From NCBI GenBank assembly GCA_034509735.1, contig JACGWO010000001.1, forward strand, positions 35,839,966-35,903,965: a stretch of 64,000 nt of DNA. The letters run 5' to 3'. The notes beneath the pieces were generated by a model. It made no database searches. It saw nothing but the letters and a program-made list of their open reading frames with translations, and was not told the origin of the DNA. Positions 32,651 to 44,789 of the stretch are shown piece by piece (position 1 is the first letter of the stretch; each line of letters starts with the position of its first letter). The translations under genes were made by a program, and so were the position numbers. This DNA is from Sesamum alatum (taxonomy: Eukaryota > Streptophyta > Magnoliopsida > Lamiales > Pedaliaceae).

Positions 32651-33617
32651 TAGAATTAAATATTGGAGTAAAGGAATGATTAAATTAGATTTAATCGGGT
32701 CCTATATTTTCTTGGAGAAATTAATTCCTTCTATTTGATAAGGGGAATTAAATTAATAAATAGGATTTATTAAAAGGGTTGATTTAATGGGCTTAGAATA
32801 AATAATAATATTTATTATATTTATTCTTTTAGCCTTTTGGAATATTTAATAGGATTTAAATATTCCATTAAATTAAAATCAACAGGTTGAGATGGAAAGG
32901 GGGGATGGAAGGCTAGGATTCGTTTGACTAGGTCAAACACTAGTTTGACTAGGACTTTGACTAGGTCAAAATCCTAGTCAAATTAGAGTACTTAGAGTTG
33001 GAGTTTAAAGAGGATTAAACTCTTCCTCTATGTAAACCTCTAGCTTCCAACCATTGTAGGATGATGATTCTTGAAAACACACACAACACACACTCTCCCC
33101 TCTCCATATCTCTCATCCGCCCCTCTCTCTCTCTCCAAGAAGAAAATATTTTTTTTTAGTTCTTTTTGTTCTTGGAACATTAGAACTTAGACGAACCAAT
33201 ACCGTTAATTGATAACGTGTTATTGATTCGTCCACTCCAAAAATTATACACTTGTTCGTTGCTAGCACGACGTGCAAGATACGTGGGTGGATCGTGTGTC
33301 ACGATTTGGAGGGTCTCAAGAACGAGATCTCGGTGCAAAACGGGGAACAACGTGCGTAGCCGTTGAAGACGAAAACGACAATGGGTAGGTCTCGTTTTAC
33401 TTTTTTCGTCCCTCTTTAATTTTCAACTCTATGGCCTCCATGACTTCTTTACATGCTTTATGATCATGAGATACACCGAACGCCCGGGAACCTCAAGGGC
33501 ACACCCCTTGAGCGTGTTCTTTTAAATTAAAAGCATGCTTTATTTTTTTTTGTATGTTCATTTTTACCGTGCTTCCGCATTCGCGCAATTCCCGGGACGA
33601 TCCACCGATTTCTTTCA
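32651..33617 (+). repeat. 3' LTR of element D, distal part
   Basis: LTR-1 resumes at TAGAATTAAATATTGG and continues through the TTGAC cluster (32,925-32,985), the CT-rich stretch near 33,090-33,135 and the GGACGATCCAC end, finishing TTTCTTTCA at 33,617. No PBS follows. Confidence 0.88.
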
Positions 33618-34673
33618 CGCCGCTAGGCGCGCGCGCACACAGATGGAGGTGTCTGCGCGCCCGCGCCCGGCAGGCATGCTTAGTGCGCGTCTGCGCGCGC
33701 ACTGCGCAGGCGCAGGTGCGCGGCTGGCGACCAGCAGGGCAGTGCGCGCAAGGCAGGGGAGCCTGCACGCGCGACGGCCTGCCGGAACACTAGGCCCCGC
33801 AGAGTGCTGCCGACCAGGCGCGCGCGCGCCCGGCCAGGCAGCGCCTGCGCGCGCAGGGGCGGCAGGCTGGGCCTGCTGCCCTGCGCGCACGCCAGCAGGC
33901 TGCTGCCGGTGGCGGCGGCCGGTGCTGCTAGGGTTTCTTAACCCTAGTATTATTTTTTATTTTATTTTTCAGTTTTTAATTTTTAACTAATTTCTGAAAA
34001 TTCGTTTTTTGGTTCAATTTTGCCTAAATTTCCAAGACATTATTTTGGGGAGTAAAATATATTGGATTTGGAATCCCGGGGATATTTTACTTAGAAATAA
34101 TGAGGAAGGGATTTCCTAAAACGAGAAAATATTGTTACCAACAATTATGCTATATTTTCACACATTACGCACTTGGTTATTTATTTTTATAATGGATAAT
34201 TATGATTGGATATCATGAATTATTGGTATGTTATAATTATGTGATTAGATCCTGTGATTATGTGTGTTGGATGGAAAAAGGATGATCACGAGCCCTAGAC
34301 CGAATGTACGGTTTAATTTTTTGTTGGGCCTGTGTGCCTCTTTTATTATTTTCTCCTCTTCTCTTTCTAGTTGCCTTTGGAATAATAAGGCATTCTATCT
34401 CCCTCCTTATGTACTCCCCCCGGGTTTTCGCTGAGGTTTCTATTTTTTAATATGTAATGAGAGTAGAATAGGAGTGAGGTTTTATTTTATGTAATTGATG
34501 GAGAAGAAGGAAGGTCCACATGGAGAGCCCAGACTGGAGGTTCCAAGGTGTTTCCATGAAGTGAAGAAAGATAACAGAGACCAAGTCCCATTGGAATGAT
34601 GATTGGGTTACTATTAATGTAATAGTATAGGACCAACCCTAGATTGACCATAGATCCACTGCGGGCTCAGTGG
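33618..34673 (+). other. Leader of element E, upstream part
   Basis: Starts inside the GC-rich block (33,618-33,937), homologous to A from about 7,151, and continues to the hairpin GATCCACT...AGTGG where element F is inserted. The left arm of the leader domain, GGATGATCACGAGCCC, is at 34,280-34,295. The 5' LTR, PBS and first part of the GC block of E are absent, presumably displaced by element D and later deletion. Confidence 0.75.
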
Positions 34674-36917
34674 TGAAAGATTGTGTGGATCAGCCCGGGA
34701 GATTAACGCGTATAGCGGAAGCGCGAAAGAATGCGTAATAAAATTTACAAAGCATAATTAAAAGGAATTTAAATTATGCACAACATACATAAACGAATCA
34801 AGGGGTGTGCCCTTGATTCTCCCGGGCGTTTGGTGTATCTCATGTTCAATAAAACACAACATGGAGGCCATAGAATTTAAACCGAAAAAAAAAAGAAATT
34901 ACAGAACCTACCCGGTTGTAGTTTTGTCTTCGTTTAGGCTACATGCATTGTTCCCCATTTTGCACCAAGATCTCAAAGAAGAGACCCTCTAAATCATCTC
35001 ACTCGCTACACCGGAAAGCAAACAACCCTTGTGCTAGCAAGAAATTATTTTGGGGAGAAGAGACATCGATACACGCTATGAATTAACGCAATCAATGTCT
35101 CTTATGTTCTTAACTTGAATAAATCAAGAAGAACAAAGTAGTATTCTTGGAGAGTGAAATAGGGATGGACGAAAATTTGAGGGAGAATTGAGAGATGAGA
35201 GTTGTAGAGAATACTAGGTGTGAGTGTGTATTTTTTTGAGTATTTATATGAGATGGAATTTCCTATTCCTTCTCAAACTCTTCCAAAGAGACACACTTTG
35301 ACTAGGATTTTGACCTAGTCAAATCCTAGTCAAATTAGACTTTGATTAAGTCAAATTAATCATGGCCCTTCATCTCATCATTCTCTAGATCAAATCTTGT
35401 CCATCCATTTTGATGGGCTTTATGGAATGGGCCTATTTAATTCTAAATTAAATATTTCCATGGACTTTATATTAAATCATATTTAATATACTAAGCCCAT
35501 TAATTAATTAATGGAAAGGACTTATTTAATTCTAAATTAAATAGTCCCATGGACTTTATATTAAATCCTATTTAATATACCAAGCCCATTAATTAATTAC
35601 ATAGAATGGGATTATTTAATTCTAAATTAAATAGTCCCATGGACTTCATATTAAATCCTATTTAATATACCAAGCCCACTAATTAATTAATTCACCCTTT
35701 TAATCTAGTTAAAAGGAAAGCCCATGCTTTATAAAATTCATAAATCTAATTTATGAACTCAAGCCCGATTATCCCAAATAATCCATCGAGGCTTGAATCT
35801 CCAAGAAGTATAATTTAATTCCATTAAATTAAACCTTCTCCCGGAATTAATTCCAAATTAGTTCCCTTTCATTTGGTGTAGCGGGTGTGACTCTTTAGGT
35901 TCACCTTTCAGCTAGACTTGGACCTACTTCTTATTATTTCATAACCAAAGTAGACCGTTACCATGGGTGGCCATCTAGCAACGGTCCATGGCACTAGAGA
36001 CTAGGTGAATTTATGGTGTGAACATTTAGGCTCCGAGTTATACGTAGGTGCGGTCCTACCGACGCTCGATACATACGGGTACGGTCCTACTGTCGCCTGT
36101 CTCCCGGCCTTTAGTCTAGGTGTCGCTTCCCATCCTTGACTAGGCAACTATGCATAATGCTCGAGATAGGTTTAACTCGACGTAGGAAATCTTTTCCCAC
36201 TACATCAAGTGCTATGGCCATAGACTTTGTGAGTCTAAACCATCTCCGAGCGCATAGGAGATCTTGCTGTCATATCCTTTGACAGAGGACAGATCCTATC
36301 TTGGAATTCACCGTTCTTACATACTCCGACTGCACTGGACGAGGCTTATGATGACCATGTTATATAATCGGTCAAATTTCACCATATCCAAGATACAACC
36401 TTTGTATGTAGGGGACTGCCGTGATCCTCAAGTCCGAGGACTAATCCCGTACTATCAAAATCGGGAATACGAGTCATACCGACCAAGCCCGAGTAGCTTC
36501 CATATGACGATTCCCGCAAGTCACCTCAGTCGGCCGCTCCCCAGCAGGCCGACCCACTAACACTGCTTAGACGATCCTCGTCACCCGTCGATGAAACACG
36601 ACAGCAGATGCTTAGTGCAAGTCTCAAATGGATTCTCGATGCCCTGTCTCGAGATTCCTTTGACTTGGAGTATTTCAGACTAATTCGGCGAAACTGATTT
36701 CATGAACCTACCTCCAAGCGTAGTTCCAATTTCCCGAAATATTATTTCAGTCTATGGGCGTTTGTTGTGACATCGTAACGATGCAAGCAGTAAGTACAAC
36801 AAACTCATGCTTATGAATCCTTACTACATTCATTAACATAATCTTAATTGTTCACAGATTGACGAATGGTTCTCAGAACAACCAATACCATTGACTTTCT
36901 CGTCACCTATACTAACA
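34674..36917 (-). repeat. 3' LTR of element F (LTR-3 type)
   Basis: 2,244 bp. It shares with the other LTR types the termini, the core CCATGGGTGGCC...CCATGGCACTAGAGACTAGG (35,957-36,009) and the ATGAAACACGACAGCAG region. The palindrome is CTATGGCCATAG (36,212-36,223), changed symmetrically. TTGAC motifs lie at 35,287-35,352, and a TATA on the minus strand (ATATAAATAC) near 35,257-35,266. Confidence 0.92.
35431..35695. repeat. AT-rich 90-bp tandem repeat in LTR-3
   Basis: Three units of about 90 bp, each beginning near TATTTAATTCTAAATTAAAT (35,433; 35,523; 35,612) and containing CCATGGACTT and CAAGCCCA. The same three units occur in the other F LTR at 53,559-53,822. Confidence 0.85.
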
Positions 36918-39600
36918 ATCTCCCACTTGACCAATAAGTCAATTACCCACTTTGTTCAGAATCCTCTGAGTATGAGTAATCTACGATACCGACTAAGGTA
37001 TTTTGAGTCCACTCATATTTCCTTGCGAAGCAATACGGTCTAACCGTGTTACCTCTATCCACCATTGCCTCCTAGAGATGGTGGTTGTCTAAGAATATTT
37101 TCGTGGATCTTGTGATGAGATCTCGTGCCAATACTCCCATAGCCAAGTTGCCTGCCATATAGGCGAACATGGCTTGGTCGTGCTAGGCGCCACGTCTATC
37201 CTATGGACGCGGTCTTCATCAGTGACCACTATCCGATGCACTCGTCATTGGGCCTGACTGTGCATACCTTTGAGACTAACTGGTTTTCACTTATGCTCTG
37301 GAAGCTAGTATCGCTTTAGCCTTCCAAAGCAACTCTCAACAGACGGTGCATCATGAACACATCTTTAGTCCTTATTCAGGTACTAAGGATCGTTCTTGAT
37401 TACTGTCTTCAACCCCTCAGTGCATTACCGATTTATGTTGAGCCATGCTAGAAGCGCTCTCAACATCGGTTCCTATGCACCGAGTAAACATATCATATGT
37501 TTGCCTAGGGTTAAGACGTAGGGGATACTCAATATCCAAGCCTTCTCATTAGTCCACCGTGACTAAGTCTTGAATGGCTTGATGCTTTATGCATAGTATC
37601 CAAGTTTTCTCATCAGTCTTACTATGACTGAGTCTCGAACAACTTGTCCCTCTACATGTTTGAGTTTTCTCATCAGTTTATCACTGACTGAATCTTTGAA
37701 AAACTCAATTCATGATATGTATGTTGGAACCCTTAAAATGTCATGGAGAATTTTCGTGAGTTACAGTTGTGTTTTAGTGATTCCTAGTGTCTTCAATTCA
37801 TCTATGGATCAAGACATTACACACTTAAACACATGGAACACCATTTCTACTCCCACTGATCACCTACATCGTTTAAGACCGAGTCATGCTCCGTATGAGC
37901 TCGTCAAAACGAATAATCCAGTTATGCGGTGTTTCAAACCTTGTTTGAATTTCCTAGTGGATTCTATGGCTCCTCTCCATAAATCCTACTACGATGTCCA
38001 ACATCACGTTCCGTAGGTCATTTGGATTACTATCCAAATTTGATCGAACATATCCCGATCACTCGTACCTCTTACGACATTCGGGTTCGTTCTTAAGGGG
38101 ACTTGGAATATGATCAATTTAAGAAATGCGATTCTAAGCAACGTTAGTATTATTCTGTCGTAAACTTGTACAAATTAAACACCGAGTCTAATTTATCTCC
38201 CACTAGTCCCTTGACGTATGTAGGATCCTTCTACATACTCAAGGACTTTGTCGGGACACAGGCTTGCCAAACCATGGCTCCTTGTGTGTGACTCCTAGCA
38301 AAGTGCCACGTTCCTTACGTTGGGAATTTTGAGTCTACGTCTACACCGGCTAAGGTAATTGAGCGAAACTTCGATCGATCTTCGTCCAACGAGATTCGAT
38401 CGTTCCCTTTATCAGAGACCGTCATACTTGGCCTTTACAGGAAACGTTTCGTTGAGAATTCCATTCTCAACTTGGATGCTCAAGAGCTCCCACTAAATAC
38501 ACGGCCTTTTCGATCCTATCGAAACAGGTTTAATTTTGCAACCATTTATGGTTCACCTCCTTAAGTCTAATTCACAAACCTCCTATGGGACCTTTAGACT
38601 TTTGAACCCTCTTATGGTCTTGTGTATTAGTAACCTACAGTTGTCTTATTGGATCCCTTCCAATAGACTATTTGGCAAGCCTACTTCGTCCAACAAGGAG
38701 CTTTGGGACTTTCTTCTTTATAAAAGACTCGTAAATTTAGTCGATTCGAATCATCTATTTCTAGATTCATCGAACTTTCCAATTTACTTATCTTTTAGAA
38801 GAAACGTCCTAGCTGTTGTAGATGCCAAATTTGTAAGTTGGTCTTGATTAATCCATTTAGATAATTTGAATTTTGAGTATCCATAAACCTTTTATGGGAT
38901 GGTGTTCTAGGAATTTACGTGTAACTACTAGCAAACTTGAATCAATATTCAATAATTTTGTTTGATCAAATATGTATGTAATAAAACCTTTGTCCAACAA
39001 AGAGACATACTTTTGATCATGCTAGGTTACTTAATTCCTATATTATCCTAACATGATCACGATTATGGGCCTAACAAGTCTCTAGTCCTTTTCATCAGTG
39101 GACCTTGCCATTGTTGAATCGTAGAACTGTTCTTGGCTTTTTAAATCCTTATTCACTTTCTGCCAACTACCCGCAGATTAGTGATAGGAATAGTATCAAA
39201 TACCAAATAGAGAAAAAATGATCATGTCAATACTCAATATCAAATTTTACCTACATTGGAGAGGGGTTTAGAATACTCCCTTTTCCAATGGCCCTCTTTA
39301 CGACAGTGAATGCTTACGTTCTTAGAAATCTATGAACTTGACTGCTTGAACCTTTTGCTCTTTCCTTTACCTCCACCTTGTGTTGTAAAGGAACAACACT
39401 TGAAGTTCTTAATATTTGATGTCACCTTACCCTTCTTCCTCTTTTGGCGTCTAGCACCCTTGCCTTTCACCATGGAGGTTGAAGCCTCTCCTACTAGTAC
39501 CGATGATGCAGATTTTGCAATCGTTGCCTCGTACTAGACCAACATAATTACCAACCTATGAAGATCTTTTCTAAGCTCATTCATGTTGATAATTAATGGT
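36918..39600 (-). pseudogene. Element F pol remnants
   Basis: Minus-strand decayed RNase H, RT, integrase and GAG-pre-integrase sequence starting after the PPT (reverse of GGTCAAGTGGGAGAT at 36,918). The YVDD site reads V-C-N codons at 37,811-37,824 and the integrase Glu site carries two extra bases near 38,407-38,415, as in B. A ~61-bp RT segment around the QTDEEL-like codons is tandemly triplicated (37,520-37,700). No usable frame remains. Confidence 0.78.
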
Positions 39601-40054
39601 TCGTCGGAGGGAGGAAGAGACTGAAGGATCATGTCAATGTACGTCTCTTTTTCAAGACTGATGTGGAGGTCTTTTGAGCTTCTCCACTAGGGATTGCATC
39701 ATCACTCCATGTTCTTTGTACCGACATCCCTTCCGTCATCTTAGCTCCAAACATGCCTTCTTTGCATTTTACCACACATGCTGGTCCCGGACCATACAGA
39801 CATGATGCAAACGAAGCATAGTTTGAGCCAACATCATTAAATCCTACTTGCCGGTGGTCATCCTTCAACTTTTGAACGCCAAACATTGCCTTAGTTGTCG
39901 ACCCCTCCGGCAAGGGCTGAGGAACGTCCTCATTCCGGTATGTGAGTTAAAGTTCTGGAAATTTAAGACCATCTTAAGATTTTGCAGTCAATCCATGTAA
40001 TTGATTCCCTTTTAATAAGCCTCTTAGTAATGTGTTTGGTGGATTCTTGGACAT
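39601..40054 (-). pseudogene. Element F gag remnant
   Basis: The MSKNP start lies at 40,054 on the minus strand. Short matches to Gag (LPEGST, FGAKMTEG, SVQ) are separated by frame breaks and rearranged filler. The basic linker and degraded zinc knuckle continue toward 39,270. Much worse preserved than gag of B. Confidence 0.75.
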
Positions 40055-40790
40055 TCACAAATATATATATAAAGCAGAAAATAACAAGCAGAGTGAAGTA
40101 ATATTTTGGTTAAGTCTCGGTGTTTAGTCCTTAACCTCTCCCACTATTTCTACGAAAACACGGCACTCTCAAACGTTGTTTTCGGGAAATCCTTTCCTAG
40201 TAGGCTCGGGATCCACAACGATCTCCCCATACCCCGCTTTTACGATTCGCATGGGAAAAGAACCTGTGGGAGGTATTCCATACCATTCTCGTTCCACGAG
40301 ATTCCCAATATAATTGCCTCACCCTTTCACGTGATCCCGAAGACTCCAAGCGAATCACGTTATTCGGGCGTTAGACCCGACCCAATCAACCGATTCATAG
40401 ACTCACTGCTACCTCCACGACTCGTGAGACAGGTAACAGCAGTCTACTCCTCGTTCATGACAAAGTGCAGCTTCTTTTAAGCACGATAGTCGTGCCACGA
40501 CTCGTGAGACCACGCTATCGACCTAAAAGATCTTCCTCACTTTTGCCATGGATGGAAAGCTTGGATAGACTCCCAGAGTCCTAGTCCATTTATTAAGGGT
40601 CTATATTTAACTTGGTTCAACCAATTGAGAGTTTTGGTAGAACGAGACCTCATCACATATTAAGTATTGCATTGCATGCGTTATGGCAGAAATATTCTAA
40701 GCGTGAATGTAACCATACATAAAGCATATAGAATAATCATAAGCATATAATACGCATCGCATGCAAAATAAAGCCTAGCACGCCTCTGTA

Positions 40791-41275
40791 GGATGATCAC
40801 AAGCCCAAACCTATGCAACCCACTAAGCCCGCAGTGGATTTATGGTCAATCTAAGGGTAGGCCCTATACTATTACAAGTTTTAATAAACCAATACATGCA
40901 ATGGGCCTTGTAAGTCCTCTTTATCTTCTTGGGCTCTCCATCGTGGGCCTACACCGGGCTTCTTCTCCATGGATCCTCCGTGGGCCATCCGATGGCAACC
41001 ACCATGGGCCTCCAATACCTTGGGCTTGTCTTCTCTTGCAGCTTTTATTTACAAAAAAATAAAACCTCACCACTAATTCTACTCTCATTACATCATAAAA
41101 TAAGAAACCCCAATTAAACATTTGGGGGAGTACATTAGGAGGGAGAGAGAAAGCCTTATTATTCCAAGGCAACTAGAAGCGAGACAGAGAGGAAAATAAA
41201 GAGGCACACAGGCCATAACCCAACAAATAAATATAAATAAACCATACATGCGGTCTAGGGGCTTTGTGATCATCC
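40791..41275 (-). ncRNA. Candidate structured RNA domain in leader, element F
   Basis: Sense arms are GGATGATCACAAAGCCCC (41,275-41,258) and GGGCTTGTGATCATCC (40,806-40,791), pairing with one extra A. The C/G hairpin keeps CCCC/GGGG with an unrelated loop (41,108-41,128), and the GCGGGCTT-loop hairpin is reduced to CCACT/AGTGG (40,820-40,837). Confidence 0.45.
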
Positions 41276-41959
41276 TTTGTTAAATCAATTAACACAAATA
41301 GCACAAATACATATCCCACATAAAATATGCTATACCAACATCCATGATAATCCATACCATAAAATAAATGCAGAAATTACTTGTAAAATATTCACACCAA
41401 ATATAGGATAATGGTGCAACCTATGCACAACGATTTTTGTTGGAAAATCCTTTTCCATAATTAACAAGGCAATATTAATTCTATGAAATATAAAAAATCT
41501 CAACCAAAATTAAAATGCCCCAAGTTAATTAATTCAGAAAAATTCCCAGAATTATACAGAAAAATCAAATTTTCTGAAACACAAAAATCAACAATTCAAG
41601 AATATGCCCATTTATTCAAGAATTCCAAAATCCAACAATTTGTGCAATATTAATACATGTCAAGATCTACTCATACTTAAGCCATAAAATAACCATGATG
41701 TCCAACATCATAAAACGCAGAAATTATTGCGAAATTTCACATATGAATTTTGATCATTGGTGCAACCATTGCAAAAATTAAATCTTGTTAGGAAGCCCTT
41801 TCCTCATCAACCAAGCAATATTTATTTTAGGAAATTCCAAATCTAAAAAATAAATATTCTAAGTCAACGGGTTCAGAATAATGCAGAAAATATCATAAAA
41901 ATAATTCAGTAAAAACAATTTTGAAAAACGAGCCAAAAACGGGAGAGAAAACGGAAAAC

Positions 41960-42152
41960 GGCACAGCCGGCCGGCCAGGCGCGCGCATGCGCAGGCAGCG
42001 CATGCCGTGCGCGCGCACGCGCGCCTGCGCCCAGCGCTTGCGCGCGCGCACGCGCGCCTGCGCCCAGCGCTTGCGCGCGCGCAGGCCCCTGCCTGCACGC
42101 GCGCCCGGCCGCGCCCCTGCGTGCGCGGCCAGCGTGCTGCTGCTGCCGGTTC
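41960..42152 (-). repeat. GC-rich block in leader of element F
   Basis: About 190 bp with a perfect 33-bp tandem duplication (42,016-42,048 and 42,049-42,081) made of CGCGCG runs around TGCGCCCAGCGCTTG. Confidence 0.85.
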
Positions 42153-42382
42153 GCCGTTTTTCACTCTTTTTCGACTTTTTCATGCTATTTTCTGAACCAC
42201 AAGATAAATTCAACCCTAAAACATGTATTAACACATTCAAGAAAACCAAGATCCAAAATTCCATGCAAAATTAAACGCCAATGAATATCTACGATACACA
42301 TGTTATAAACGTAAATTAAAACACGTTTATCATGCTAAAACGCACATAGCACATAGAATTCTAGGCCTATACACCGAACCGG

Positions 42383-42394
42383 GCTCTGATGCCA
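42383..42394 (-). promoter_or_regulatory. Primer binding site, element F (one mismatch)
   Basis: Reverse complement TGGCATCAGAGC differs from the usual TGGTATCAGAGC at one position. Confidence 0.85.
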
Positions 42395-42395
42395 C

Positions 42396-42592
42396 TGAAA
42401 GATTGTGTGGATTGGCCCGGGAGATTAACGCGTATAGCGGAAGCGCGAAAGAATGCGTAATAAAATTTACAAAGCATAATTAAACGAAATTTAAATTATG
42501 CACAACATACATAAACGAATCAAGGGGTGTGCCCTTGATTCTCCCGGGCGTTCGGTGTATCTCATGTTCAATAAAACACAACATGGAGGCCA
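42396..42592 (-). repeat. 5' LTR of element F, inner part
   Basis: The first 197 bp (plus-strand order) of LTR-3, interrupted by element G after AACATGGAGGCCA. It continues at 52,999. Confidence 0.9.
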
Positions 42593-44574
42593 TGTTAGAA
42601 TATGTGACCATGTAAGCCAACTTTGGCGGGTATATGTAACCTATGTCTAGACAATTATAGGTGTTTGATAAATCATTAATGAATAAAGAAGTGAATTTCA
42701 TTTGGCATTACTTTGTTTGTGTTCACTTATATCTGTTTTCTATATCTGTTCACTACGCAAACAAAGCCCACGGACTGAGAATCAATTTCGGGGACAGGGA
42801 CTACGCTTGGAGGTAGGTCCATGGAATCAGTCTTCCCGAATCAGTCCGGAAATCTCCAAGTCAAGGAATCCCGAAAATGGGTACCGGGATTCCATTTGAG
42901 ACTTGCACTAAGCACCTGCTGTCGTGTTTCATCGACGGGTGACGAGGGTCGTCTAAGCAGTGTTAGTGGTTAGCATGCTAGGACGCAGCTGACTGAGGTG
43001 ACTCGCGGGAACCGTCTTACGGAGGACCTTGAGTATGGTCAGCAAGGTATGACGTGTATTCCCGGTTCCAACGGTACAGGTCAAGTCCTTTGACTTGAGG
43101 AATTGCTGAGTTTACCTGTACATCAGGGCTGTATCTTAGGTATGGTGAGAGATTGCCAGAATTCTCTTTGGTAGTCATAAGCCATGTCTAGTGCAGTTCT
43201 GGTGTGCAAAGTGACAGTAGTTTCCAAGAAAGGATCTGTCTCCTGTCAATAGGTTTTGGCAGTTGAGTCTCATGTATACTCTAGGTCTTGTCCCTAAAAC
43301 TGTGGCCACAGTGACTGAACAGAAGGGAAGGATTCCCTTGCGGCGTTTAGTGAGGACAGACCGACACTTAGGTCCAAAATGGGTACCTGCATTTTCCGTG
43401 CCCTAGACTCTAAGTAATGAGACCGAAGACAGAAGGACAAGTGTACTGTTAGAGCCTAAATGTTCATCCCTGAATATTTCACCTAGTCTCTAGTGCCATG
43501 GACCGTTGCTAGATGGCCACCCATGGTAACGGAAGGATTCTAGGAATCCGACCAAGTCTAGCTGAAAGGTGAACCTAAAGAGTCACACACTATCCACACA
43601 CATTTAGATATTTAATTAAGAATTAAATATTGGAGTGAAGGAATGATTAAATTGGATTTAATCGGGTCCTTTATTTTTCTTGGAGAAATAATTGCTTCTA
43701 TTAAATATAAGGAATTAAATTGATAAATTAGATTTATCAAAGGGATTTATTTAATGGGCTTAAATAATATTTATATTTATTTTAGCCTCTTGGAAATATT
43801 TAAATAGGTTTTAAATATTCCATTAAATTAAATTAAATCAACGGTTGAGATCAATGGGAGAGATGGATGGCTAGGATTGTTTTGACTAGGTCAAAACACT
43901 ACTTTGACTAGGACTTTGACTAGGTCAAAATCCTAGTCAAATTAGAGTTCTTGAAAGAGGAGTTTAAAGAGGATTAAAACTCCTCTTCTATATAAACCCC
44001 TAGCATCCTACAAGTTGAAGGATGATGAAACTCCAACACACACACTACAACACACACACACGGATTCTCTCTCCCTCTCTCTCGTCCGATTCTCTCCCTC
44101 TCCAAGAAATTGTTTCTTGGTTCTTTTTGTTCTTGGAACATTAAGAACTTGATGAATCAATACCATTAATCAATAATGTGTTATTGATTCATCCACTCCA
44201 AATATTATACACTTGTTCGTTGCTAGCACGACGTGCAAGATACGTGGGTGGATCGTGTGTCACGATTTGGAGGGTCTCAAGAACGAGATCTTGGTGCAAA
44301 ACGGGGAACAACGCGTGTAGCCGTTGAAGACGAAAACGACAACGGGTAGGTCTCGTTTTAGATTTTCGTCCTCTCTTTAATTTCCAACCCTATGGCCTCC
44401 ATGATTTATTTTGTGTTATTCGTTCATGAGATACACCGAACGCCCGGGAAATTTCAAAGGCACACCCTTTGAAACGTGTTTTAATTTAAAAGCATGTTTA
44501 AATTCCGTTTTAATTTTAATTATACCGCGCTTCCGCACTCGCGCTTTTCCCGGGACGATCCACAATTCCTTTCA
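42593..44574 (+). repeat. 5' LTR of element G (complete LTR-1)
   Basis: 1,982 bp, TGTTAGAATATG...CCTTTCA. The palindrome is at 43,300-43,311. Core CCATGGACCG...CCACCCATGG lies near 43,497-43,530, the W-box-like cluster at 43,879-43,942, and TATATAAA at 43,989-43,996, followed by a CT-rich stretch. Best reference copy of LTR-1 in the window. Confidence 0.96.
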
Positions 44575-44575
44575 G

Positions 44576-44587
44576 TGGTATCAGAGC
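44576..44587 (+). promoter_or_regulatory. Primer binding site (tRNA-iMet), element G
   Basis: TGGTATCAGAGC one nucleotide after the 5' LTR. Confidence 0.95.
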
Positions 44588-44789
44588 CCGGTTCGGTGTA
44601 TAGGCCTAGGGTTTATGTGCGTTTTAAGCATGAAACGTGTTTTGAGCATGTTTTAATTAAATCTTGATTTTCTTGATTATTAAAGCATGTTGTTTTATTG
44701 CTTTTAATTCGTGTGAAATTCTAAATATTGGTATTTTCTGTTTTTCTTGGGAAACGGGGAAAATTTGAACTGAAAACGAGAAACGCCAC

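Larger units (their letters stand above)
27552..33617 (+). mobile_element. Copia element D, deletion derivative
   Basis: LTR-1 element with a truncated 5' LTR (27,552-29,323), PBS (29,325-29,336), about 200 bp of leader fused to RNase H at about 29,542, PPT, and 3' LTR (30,121-33,617) that is itself split by non-LTR DNA. Almost all of leader, gag, protease, integrase and RT are gone. Its right end directly abuts GC-rich leader sequence of element E. The left target flank is lost. Confidence 0.82.
40055..42382 (-). other. Leader of element F
   Basis: The palindromic motifs are at 40,415-40,429 and 40,495-40,509. The leader domain is at 40,791-41,275 and the GC block at 41,960-42,152. Where autonomous copies have a TATA, this one reads GTAGAAATAG (40,143-40,155). 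An A/T-rich section at 41,380-41,900 contains a partial duplication: the motif of a TGCAACC(T/A)(A/T)TGCA word followed by GGAAA...CCTTTTCC recurs at ~41,412 and ~41,762. Confidence 0.7.

Noticed and set aside
33618..33640. The D 3' LTR followed by leader sequence read as the true 5' LTR of element E.
   Set aside because: The LTR ends exactly at its CA terminus but is followed by mid-GC-block sequence, not by a PBS. An insertion boundary explains this better than a deletion starting precisely at the LTR end.
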